26,375 nt of DNA from Chara braunii (Eukaryota > Streptophyta > Charophyceae > Charales > Characeae): contig BFEA01000674.1 in assembly GCA_003427395.1 (NCBI GenBank), forward strand, positions 190,600 to 216,974. The letters run 5' to 3'. A program made the translations under genes and the position numbers. The notes beneath the pieces were generated by a model. The model ran no database searches, was not told the DNA's origin, and saw nothing but the letters and a program-made list of their open reading frames with translations. Below, piece after piece: positions 18,976-26,375 of the stretch (position 1 is the first letter of the stretch; each line of letters starts with the position of its first letter).

Positions 18976-19196
18976 CATTGCTACTCAGGAGGCCAATAGA
19001 TTTTTTATGCGGCTTCTACTTCTAGCTCTTCTAGGGATTGTATCAACATCTCTGGAGTAGAGCATCTCCTGCTCAGATTGTGACTGAGGGGTACCAGGAG
19101 GATCAGTAGCCGAAGCTGTATGTGTCTGAAGGGTTGACAGAGGACTTCCTAGCCTTAGGACTAACGCTCCTAACTTTATCGACTGGGTAAAGGAGA

Positions 19197-19430
19197 CTAA
19201 GAACTCGACTGGCTCGACTGGTTTCCCTGTACAGTCTTTGGGACTGGCCCTTGACAAGTCTCGCCACAATTCATGCATTTCGCCCCATAGTATCTACCAT
19301 ACCAGACATTCGTTGACCCATTTTGGGATAGATTTGGGCTTTTTTGTCTGACCATTTGCTGGTTCCTTGGAACCAGGTTCCTTAGCCTTCCATGCAGCGG
19401 TGACCCCTCCCGCATGACTAGATTCACCGC
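19197..19430 (-). pseudogene. gag: gag C-terminal segment of element 3 with degenerate zinc knuckle
   Basis: An open segment contains AKCMNCGETCQG, which keeps the first two Cys of a CCHC knuckle but lacks the GH...C half in this frame. It lies between the main gag ORF and the protease remnant, as expected. Confidence 0.5.
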
Positions 19431-19942
19431 TGAAGACTCTCCATGCTATGTGACATCAAGGTCAGGAGGAAAAACAATCTGCTCCTGGTTGATGTCATGG
19501 AGATGACCTCTCTTTCGCCAATCCTAGGGCATCTTCTTCCTGCTCCCCCTACTTGTATTCCTTAACTTGGCCTCTAGATTGAGTGCCGTGCTGCGACAGG
19601 ATGCGAAATCATTATGCGTTGTGCTGGCCTAACTTGTTAGCAGATTCCTCATGTTCTCTAGGAGTGCACGCAGGTAAAATGTCAGGAGTATCTCAAGGTC
19701 ATATTTGGCATTTGAGACCTTGACGAGGCGCTCAACTGTCTCAGTCACTCCGTGGACATGCTTGTGCTTGCGAGTCTCCAACATGGAGATCGTCTGTAGC
19801 TTTCTGGGCAAGTGTCTGGTAGTAGAACCTCTTCTCTACAAGTCCCATGAAACCCTCCCGAGTCCTGGTCTTAACCCAGGCCTTGCCTCCCGAAGCCATC
19901 TGTTGCTACAACCCTTTTCATAGCTTTTCAAGAATGTGGATG

Positions 19943-20668
19943 CTACAATAACTTCTTTATCCTTCTGTCTCTTTCATCCTGACATACAATGGGACAACCC
20001 TTGACCCAAATATCCCAATTCTCACCCCTTTTGTTCCCAGTATAAGCGTCTGGTTTCTCCAAAACAGTCTTGACAAAAGGAGGGTAGGGTAACGGACCTA
20101 TAGCGCTCAATACCGGTGGTGGCACTGAAGAGGCCGACACTGGGACTAAAGAAGCCTGCTGCACCTTGTGAAGCAGCTGCAGCAGTGGCACCAGATGACT
20201 GAGGCTGCCATGTAGAAACTCCCTTGCTGGTGGTGGGGACACCAGCCGTCCTATACTACCTAGCACTTGTAGAACTGGTGATGGTCCAATAGGGAAAATA
20301 AGTGGCCTTGAATGGCCGCTGGAATGGCTGTCCTGGCCCGCAGTTTGGTCCAACTTGGCAAGCATAGACCCAATTTGGTCATTAAGGCCCAAGGTTGCTG
20401 TGAGCATGGCCTTCTCTTTTTCTTCCAATATTCCTGCCACCAGCGACTCCAACTTCTGCATTTCCCCTACCAGTACAGCCTGACATGCCTGTTTCCTATT
20501 CTCTGTTTCTTCCTCCAACTTTGCTAACCTAAGCTCTTCTTTAGTTGCTGTTTGCGAAGCACTGCTACAGAAATAGGCTGACTGATCCCTGCAGACTGAC
20601 TGGAACCGGACTGATTGCTTATGCTTTGCATAGTGGTCTGACCACTTTCGGGTGACGTCATTGCTCAC
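19943..20668 (-). pseudogene. gag: gag of element 3 (241-codon open remnant)
   Basis: The N-terminal half has a long charged segment likely to form a coiled coil (EELRLAKLEEETENRKQ and the following 50 residues). A Pro/Ser/Val-rich linker follows, then PDAYTGNKRGENWDIWVKGC, resembling the start of a Gag capsid core (a P-x-Y/F-x-G pattern followed by W). The frame stops after RIKKLL; weak similarity seems to continue in broken frames to about 19430. Identification is supported by position upstream of the protease and RT remnants of the same strand. Confidence 0.6.
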
Positions 20669-20801
20669 CTACCTGCTTTAACCTCTCTTCAGACGTGTCG
20701 CTCCCCACCTTCAAGGAGGCTTTGAACTACGTAGGCTGTTCCAGCAGTATGACTCCTCAATGTTATTCTATCGTCAGCCTGTTCTGTACGTCCACTCATA
20801 G

Positions 20802-21042
20802 ACTGCTGCGCAAACATGCAAGCCCTGACAAATACCATGCTACCTATTTAGCGCTTTGAAAAGAAAATGCGCAAAAACAACTCGTCTAGGTAGATTACAA
20901 GCAGTCTCTACATTGGCCAGTTTCACCGAAACTGCTGCACAAACATCGAAGCTCTGGCAAATACCATGCTACCTAATTAGCTCTTGGAAATGACAAAGCG
21001 CAAAAACAACTCGTCTAGTTAGAGAGCAGTCTATACATTGGC
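20802..21042. repeat. diverged tandem duplication, about 129-bp period
   Basis: Units at 20802-20918 and 20931-21042 share ctgctgcrcaaacat, caaataccatgctacct, gcgcaaaaacaactcgtcta and cattggc in the same order. They lie upstream of the element 3 gag, where its leader or 5' LTR would be. Confidence 0.85.
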
Positions 21043-21381
21043 TATGCATTGTCTATCAGGACACACCAAAATCTGTCCCACAGCTCGTCAAATAGCAGTG
21101 GTCTAATGAAAAGGAAAACATGACAAGGTGGTAATGGACAAATGGATGCTGTTGGAATCTACACTCCGTTCACATTCACTAAGCTTCTAGTTACTTGTGA
21201 GAGCAGTGACTGGAAACGGGGGCCCCCCCAGTGCACAAACAACTTAGCGAGGAGGCCAGAACCCATCAATAATTATTTGTAGTTGTAAACAGGACGACTT
21301 GGCCACCCTCCTTATTTTCTCTGTAAGACAAGGTGAAGTGGTCATGTCTGCACATGCATACATGATCTAGTCCCGCATCAT

Positions 21382-22010
21382 GTGCTTCTTCCACTTTGGG
21401 AACTTCCCATGCACCGCCCGTCTCCAACCAGATGCACCAGAAGAAGGTCGACTCTCAAGGTAGCACTTGCTCGCAACTCACAGTATGGGCATCTGATTTA
21501 TGGGACAGCCTTTTTCTATCCCCCCTTCCAGACCACCCCCTCCAATATCTCGTCTGGACTAGCCTACCCTCTAACCTGAGCAAAACAGAAAGGATCTGGT
21601 TCAGAATGATTCGCAAGGTCACACTCTGGGCTATTTGGAAATAGAGATGCAGCAGAACACTGGAGGGCACCAAGAATCCAAGGTCACACTCTGGGCTATT
21701 TGGAAATAGAGATGCAGCAGAACACTGGAGGGCACCAAGAATCCAAGGGAGAAGGTTTGGGCAGGCACTAAGGGATGATCGAGGCGGAAATTTTATGCCA
21801 GTGGAAGAAGGTCAAAACATGGGTGCAGAACAATCCGGAGACAAAAGAGATGGTAATGGCAAAATTCAACCGGATTTGGTTGGCAAACGGTAAAGTGGGG
21901 AGGCTAAACGGACTCAGCTTGAGATGGAAGGACTGGCATAACTCAGACTCAGCAACAGGTCGGGATATCTCCCGGACACAAGAAGAACCATCTTTAATCT
22001 GGGTATAGCA
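21382..22010 (+). pseudogene. possible LINE ORF2 C-terminal remnant
   Basis: A broken plus-strand reading contains LWTSLPSNLSKTERIWFRMI-like and VTLWAIWK text, then WKKVKTWVQNNPETKEMVMA and FNRIWLANGK. W-x-IW patterns near a C-terminus recall the zinc-knuckle end of plant LINE ORF2 proteins, but no RT core was found upstream and no poly-A tail downstream. A perfect 65-bp duplication sits in the middle. It could instead belong to an unrelated gene; I am unsure. Confidence 0.25.
21614..21743. repeat. perfect 65-bp tandem duplication
   Basis: Units 21614-21678 and 21679-21743 are identical and begin caaggtcacactctgggcta. Identity implies a recent event or an assembly artefact. The length is not a multiple of three. 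Confidence 0.95.
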
Positions 22011-22019
22011 GGACAACTA

Positions 22020-23549
22020 GGCAGACCAGAAAAGACGACAACAGCAAGGCGTTCATAGACAGACGAGGACACTGGGTTTTAGAGAAGGCACAAAGAGAGC
22101 GCAGCAACAATGAACAAGGAAGATTGGACAGGGTTTGGCCTCTCTCAGAGTCTAGAGCTTTCAGTAGACCCGACAGCCAGGATACACCCTAGCTGAGAGG
22201 ACTTTGAGTATGAAGTACTATAAACGCAAGCTGACAGTCAATCCTCCATGAAGATGGAGCAATCAATGCTGGGCAGGGTTCCTTCGGCCAGACGGAAGGA
22301 AGCATGTGTGTGTGTATTGTTGTATTTTCTTGACTTGCTGGTGGAAAAGGAACCGGACTGACGCTCCCCAGAATGGATATGGAGCCAGGACCATAAGGCC
22401 CTGTTTTCGGGAAAAACAAAAAGAATAGTGGAGGGTAGACAAGGTCAGGGACACTTACTTGATGATGCTGCCTCCAAACACAGATGATCTCACCAACTGC
22501 TGATGATGCTCACAAACCACTGATATTGCAATGCCAGTACTGCCTCAAGAAACGACAAGCACCAGTATACTCCCATCACTTCCGTCCAATTTCCACCCCT
22601 CTGCCCTCGACACAGCACAGGAGCTCACTCACCAGCTGTAAACAACGCCGCCATGGTAAACACCCATGGCACAATACGCCACTGCCGGCGCCATAAGACC
22701 TGACTCGTCAACTTTGAGTTGCATTGGCCAGGGAACCCTCTCCAGGACTAAAACACAAGGAGCCAATCAATGGGAACACAATTTTTCTGAGCTGCGAATT
22801 TTTGAAAGACTCAAAGCAGGAAAATCATATATGAGGTTTAGCAAAAGCTGAATTACAAAGTGGAGAGCACACCAAATGAGAACACACTGACACGGAAGTC
22901 TCTTGACAAATAAAAGTCCTTTTCCCAGTCACTCCAGACTTAGCTCCAACTGATGTCCTCTCCCAGTACAGATATGGCTGCTGCTGGGTGTACCAGCTAC
23001 CACTGCCGCTCCTCACCTTCCTTCCTCAATGAGCACTGGACGCGCTCATGTAGAGCTACCATTGTCAGTCTGTGCCTCCAAATGTGTGGAATGCATCGGC
23101 CTTCTCGTCAGTCCCTTGAGGCAGTGTCTGAGTTTCTGAAGATCGACTGGGCCATAGCCTTGGTTCCAGCAGAGAGGCTGGGCCTACTGGTTAGTTGGAG
23201 AGGCTGGGATCCAGCCTCCTTCCAATTGTATCATTCCAGCCTTCACTCAGCGCTGGCGGGCTTTCTTTCTGCCGCGGCCTTCACTCAGGGCAGGTCCTAT
23301 CTGTGGGCGACTCCTGTTGACTCCCAGCAGTAATCCGGGTTAGGAGAAAGAGTCTCTTGGTTGGAAGGGTGATTTAACCTAAGCATACGTGCCTAGTACT
23401 GCCTACTACCTGCGCACAGTTGCTCATAAGTTGAGAACGGAGGTCCTCTTTGGAGAAGATAATGTCAAATTGTGTCAATGGTTGTTCAACTTGTTCTTGA
23501 TTAAAGCATAGAAAATATTTTGGAAAATCACCCTCCAAAGGTCAGTTGC
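22020..23549. other. stretch with no supported gene
   Basis: Only short frames occur, the longest 126 codons on the plus strand at 22953-23333, and none has a recognisable domain. If the exon at 23897-24035 belongs to a host gene, this could be intronic or carry exons too short or diverged for me to see. Confidence 0.4.
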
Positions 23550-23557
23550 CATCTAAA

Positions 23558-23839
23558 CTAGGCTACCAGAGTGGCCCGGGACCACTTGCCCGGCCGGGTC
23601 AAAAACAAATAAAAAAAAAAGAATTTTTTCAATTTTATTTTGTATTTGAAATTCGGTAAAGAATTTCGATGTGACCCTGAGGCAAAAGTTGTTCAGTTTA
23701 TTTCCTGCATAACATAGTTCGTTTTCGTTTTTTTTTGTTTTTTTTTTTTGCGCTTTTTTGCTGGGACCTTCCTTGGTCCTTGCACGGCCGGGCCGCCCAG
23801 GAAAACAGGGTGATCCGGGCGGCCCGGCTGGTAGCCTAG
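23558..23839. mobile_element. hAT-like MITE, 282 bp
   Basis: The element begins CTAGGCTACCAG and ends CTGGTAGCCTAG, perfect 12-bp terminal inverted repeats that continue imperfectly into GC-rich sequence (about 30 bp). CATCTAAA at 23550-23557 is repeated exactly at 23840-23847, an 8-bp target-site duplication. The interior is A/T-rich with poly-A and poly-T runs and no ORF. Eight-base target duplications fit the hAT superfamily, though the first bases are not the strict hAT consensus. Confidence 0.9.
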
Positions 23840-23896
23840 CATCTAAAGCTATTCACGGAGTTATGAAATTGATCCGTTGTGTGACCTCTTTTCCAG

Positions 23897-24035
23897 GGCC
23901 AGGTGTTTAGAATGCTGGAGAGCCCCTTCTTGGAGGAGAATGACAAGGCCATCCTCTGGACAATACACGAACGATACAATCCCGACTCTTTTTTTGAACC
24001 CTTCTTTGCGGCTCTCCCCCAAACATTCTGCACAG
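23897..24035 (+). CDS. single exon, likely SET-domain / Rubisco LSMT-family protein
   Basis: A 139-nt open segment is bounded by a pyrimidine-rich acceptor (ctcttttccag) and a donor (cacag/gttcg), leaving phase 1 at its 3' end. It codes for FLEENDKAILWTIHERYNPD followed by SFFEPFFAALPQTFCT. The pattern of a long helix, an ER-N/D-P-x-S-F/W-x-P-Y/F stretch, then LP and an aromatic residue is what I know from the region N-terminal to the core SET motifs in plant LSMT and SETD3-type methyltransferases. These proteins methylate lysine or histidine on non-histone targets. I could not find adjoining exons, so the gene may have large introns, extend past the window, or be a fragment carried by a repeat. 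The protein-family call is from recall of motif style. Confidence 0.45.
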
Positions 24036-24088
24036 GTTCGATGTCCTTACCTCCTCAATATATTCCTGGAAACCTTGCACACTGCAAG

Positions 24089-24276
24089 AAAGTTGAAAGC
24101 AAAGAAATGGAAGATCGGTGTCCACTTCTCCATCCGTCTTTCCAGCTGTTTAAAGCGGAAAGCAAGGAATGGGAAACATGTGTCCATTTGTTGATCCCTC
24201 TTCCCAGCTGTCTAAAGTGGAAAGCAAAGGATTGGAAAATCTGCATGCGAGCTTGTCCGTCTGTACTTCCAATGGC
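24089..24276. repeat. three 62-63-bp tandem units in the presumed intron
   Basis: Units start at about 24089, 24152 and 24214, each beginning aaag-g-gaaagcaa followed by a g/t-rich purine stretch and a pyrimidine-rich second half (ttcccagctgt-ta at the first two ends). They are diverged from one another. They follow the exon donor directly. Confidence 0.8.
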
Positions 24277-24279
24277 CTA

Positions 24280-25020
24280 TCTGCCTTTCCCTATGATATG
24301 TGTCTCTCCACCTTCCTTCCTGCCTATCTGACCAGTACCTCTTCATATGCTTGCCTGCCTGGCACTCTCTGAGTGCCCGCTTGTCAATGTCTGTCTGTCT
24401 CGTTGTTTGTATGTGTTGCATCCTCTGCTTGGTCATCACCTATTGTTGAAGGGAGTAAATTTATCCATATTTTGCCACAGGTGGTCTATTGGCAGGTTAT
24501 TGTCTCAGCTTTCCCTGACAGGGATCGAGTAGGGTTGGAGTAGGACGATGGCTGTAAGATTTTTCTACTTACTTTCTTTTCATGGAAGCAGTGCTGGAAT
24601 TTAGTCCTGTCTTGGAGCCATTTGGCAATGGTTTCCTCATTTTCTGATTGGTATGCTGGCAACATTATTTTGGAAGTTTGGACATATTTCACGTAATTTT
24701 TTCACCTTTCAATGCAAAGGAAGGGACATTGCAAGCAATAGCTTGAAGTGCAAGAAACACCACATGACACTTCCGTCTTGCTTCTGTTCCCCTTTTTTGG
24801 CTTCACGGTCTTTTTCACCATGCATTCTTGAAAGATGGACATGCCATTGTTGAATGTACACTCAAATGGAGATGACATCAAAGTGCTGAACTCTGGTGGT
24901 TTGAGGAAAGTCAGTTGGACTGCTAGGTGTGTCTGGCATACAATTTTATTATTTTTTTGTACTCGTACAATGCGTTGTACGCGAGTTCAAAACGGGCGTT
25001 GTACACATTTGTACTCGACC
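24280..25020. other. stretch with no supported gene
   Basis: Frames are short on both strands and show no domain. A short hairpin, gtacaa-tgcg-ttgtac, is near 24966-24981. This may be further intron of the gene represented by the exon at 23897. Confidence 0.4.
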
Positions 25021-25776
25021 AGTGAACAAATTGTTTGCGGTGCAAGGATCTGGGTCCTCGGCAGGCTTAAGGGGGCCCCTGTTACATCTGTGCCCGCCCT
25101 AAGTGAAGGCGGGCCTACCAAATCACGAGAAGCCCTCGGCAGTCAATTTCGCATTTGGGGTCCAGGCAGTTTCGTCGCGCCAGTTGGTTGAAAGAAACAC
25201 AGGCCGAGCAGCGAGAAAAATTGCCAGGCCTTCTAGGCTTTTTCGAAAGCGCAGGCCCTGTGCGAGATTCGCAGCCTAATGCACAGACAGTTGGGAGGCC
25301 CAACCGAATGAGGTTTAGTAGCTGCACCAGACGCACAGCATCCTGGGGCCTACCGGAAGCTTCTGGGCCCCGGCCCAGGGCAGCCAGGCTGCGAAGGCAG
25401 GCCAGCTCTTCTCCATATAGGGAAGAGCTCGCTGCCTGGCCTCTCATTCAGGCACTCGCATGCTAGCGGCAGCGCTGCTGGAGCGGATGCTCGTGGGCTG
25501 CTGCTGGCGCTGAGAGGCGAGCTGCTAGCGCGTGCGGTCGTGCCCAGCCTCCATAGCTGGTTGGGCTTGGACTACAGTGAGGCGCAGGGGTGGTCTTCGG
25601 GTGTACAGGAGGAAGACGTGGGTGTAAGACGAGGGAGAGGGAGAAGGATGATGATGATGATGATGTGAGGGCACATACCTGGTATTGGCGATGGTCTGCT
25701 ACGGGCGACATCTTCAAGTACTTCGTGGGCTGCTGACGTCAACAGTTGGATCATCAATTACTAGGTAGACTGTAGC
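25020..25776. mobile_element. probable diverged LTR-like sequence (copy C)
   Basis: It shares architecture rather than strong identity with copies A and B: GGCCTG/CAGGCC-rich text, a CATATAG in the loop of a long inverted repeat (25395-25437) and, on the minus strand, an ATG micro-exon ending CAG/GTATGT (25711-25679) about 270 bp away. Text such as gcggcagcgctgctggagcg resembles the corresponding part of copy B. It abuts copy B at 25777. No terminal repeats or target duplication were found. Confidence 0.35.
25395..25437. promoter_or_regulatory. TATA-like motif in the loop of a long inverted repeat (copy C)
   Basis: The left arm AGGCAGGCCAGCTCTTC and right arm GAAGAGCTCGCTGCCT pair over 14 positions with a small internal bulge. 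The loop is TCCATATAGG. The geometry parallels the TATATA hairpins in copies A and B. Confidence 0.4.
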
Positions 25777-26072
25777 TGTGGCATACTCCGTACCACACGG
25801 GCCCAGCAGAGCCCGACCTGGTAGACTAAGGGTCCGTAGGAGTAGAGCCTGTGTTGTTTCGGCCTCCAGCCTGAAAACGACGGGCCTACAGACCCTGTGT
25901 CATTTCGGCTTCCAGCTTGAAAACGACGGGCCATTTTTCAGACCCTCGCAAGATCGACCTTCCCTGAAACTCAGGCACCAGACCGTGGTTTAGCTCAGGC
26001 CATGATGGCCTATTTTGTGGAGCGTGAACCCCAGGGTCTGGCACGTTTTGGCATAGGCACGAGCAGCCTCTC

Positions 26073-26106
26073 GGACGGGCCAGCACTATATAATGCTGAC
26101 CCGCCC
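26073..26106. promoter_or_regulatory. TATATA within an inverted repeat (copy B)
   Basis: Arms GGACGGGCCAGCA and TGCTGACCCGCCC surround ctatataa and pair at nearly every position. It corresponds to 17922-17955 in copy A on the opposite strand. Confidence 0.5.
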
Positions 26107-26234
26107 TGTAGGCTGCAGGTAGTTGACCTGCACTTCACGTGCAGAAGGCAGGAGGCAGTCTTCAAGATCTGGCAGCGGCACGCTGGAGGAGTAGCGATAG
26201 TAGTAGTCTTCAGCGATGGGCGCTAGTAGGAGCT

Positions 26235-26256
26235 TAGAGAGAGAGAGAGAGAGAGA
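26235..26256. repeat. (GA)n tract in copy B
   Basis: A run of GA dinucleotides, with another GA run at 26362-26375 at the window end. The latter is equivalent to the CT run at about 17609-17627 of copy A. Confidence 0.9.
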
Positions 26257-26375
26257 TGGTTGGCGGAGGCCAGGGAGACTCACCTGCGGCGCCATAGCTC
26301 CAGCTTTGTCTTCGACATACCTGCAGCCAGGCGCCACCTTTCCAGGTTAGTACCGGACTACGAGAGAGAGAGAGA

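Larger units (their letters stand above)
16850..20668 (-). mobile_element. Ty3/gypsy retrotransposon (element 3), decayed and split by an insertion
   Basis: On the minus strand a gag-like ORF (20668-19943), a degenerate Cys motif (near 19270), a protease remnant (about 18975-18570) and the start of RT (18503-18314) occur in order. The RT continues at 17200-16850 beyond the 1108-bp insert at 17201-18308. Sequence resembling RNase H or integrase was not found to the left, where element 2 lies. Confidence 0.75.
25777..26375 (-). mobile_element. second copy (B) of the solo-LTR family, inverted, cut by window end
   Basis: Read on the minus strand, this follows copy A from its (CT)n tract at about 17612 to its end at 18308. 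Shared landmarks are tccggtactaacctg, ggtggcgcc, the ATGGCGCC-CAG/GT micro-exon, TATATAGTGCTGGCCCGTCC, ggtctggtgcc and the terminal GTATGCCACA-like end at 25777. It is about 100 bp shorter over the shared part, with fewer internal repeats. The other end and any second target duplication lie beyond 26375, so it could be a solo LTR or one end of a full element. Confidence 0.88.

Noticed and set aside
22953-23333. 126-codon plus-strand frame as a further exon or gene
   Set aside because: Composition is ordinary, no domain is visible and it does not match SET or LSMT blocks.
24470-24535. Second exon after the SET-like exon (ccacag ... ctgacag)
   Set aside because: The reading does not continue the expected protein pattern and lacks a clear donor.

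Overview
The window looks like nuclear DNA of a plant-lineage eukaryote, probably a repeat-rich streptophyte (green alga or land plant). The reasons are three separate Ty3/gypsy LTR retrotransposons, a plant-style initiator-Met-tRNA primer binding site, GT-AG splice signals, a hAT-like MITE and one exon resembling the plant SET-domain / Rubisco LSMT family. Nothing looks bacterial: no operons, no ribosome binding sites, no CRISPR. The lineage call is inference. The window is a graveyard of nested mobile elements with very little host coding sequence.

Layout. (1) 1-6170, minus strand: a fairly young gypsy element (element 1). It runs from its primer binding site (6158-6170) through gag (6026 to about 4400), protease, reverse transcriptase and RNase H to an intact 583-residue integrase ORF (1800-49). 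The integrase carries an N-terminal PHD finger. Gag, protease, RT and RNase H are broken by four in-frame TGA codons, a 13-bp tandem duplication and other small indels; the integrase is open throughout. (2) About 6171-8660: leader/LTR-like DNA of element 1, with an unexplained 163-codon minus-strand ORF and a stretch peppered with isolated N calls. (3) 8660-10190: microsatellite and non-coding DNA. (4) 10192-15840, plus strand: an old, heavily decayed gypsy element (element 2) in the order gag, protease, RT, RNase H, integrase. A 272-bp assembly gap lies in the gag-protease interval. Its downstream flank (15850-16850) is LTR-like. (5) About 16850-20670, minus strand: a third decayed gypsy element (element 3). 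Its RT is split by a 1108-bp insertion at 17201-18308 with TG...CA ends and a 5-bp target-site duplication, i.e. a solo-LTR structure. (6) 20700-23550: repeats and non-coding DNA, including two tandem duplications and a weak LINE-like coding remnant. (7) 23558-24280: a 282-bp MITE with perfect 12-bp inverted ends and an 8-bp target duplication, then a single convincing host exon, then an intron containing a 62-63-bp tandem repeat. (8) About 25020-26375: an LTR-like sequence, then an inverted second copy of the 17201-18308 repeat, cut off by the window end.

How the parts relate. Within each gypsy element the genes would have acted as one replication unit: Gag shell, protease, RT/RNase H and integrase. 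As they stand none can produce a complete set of proteins. The strongest leads are the PHD-integrase fusion with its own ATG in a different frame from the preceding pol segment, and an LTR family that places a short ATG...CAG/GT micro-exon about 200-270 bp from a TATA motif held in the loop of an inverted repeat. All family calls come from reading motifs by eye; no database search was run.
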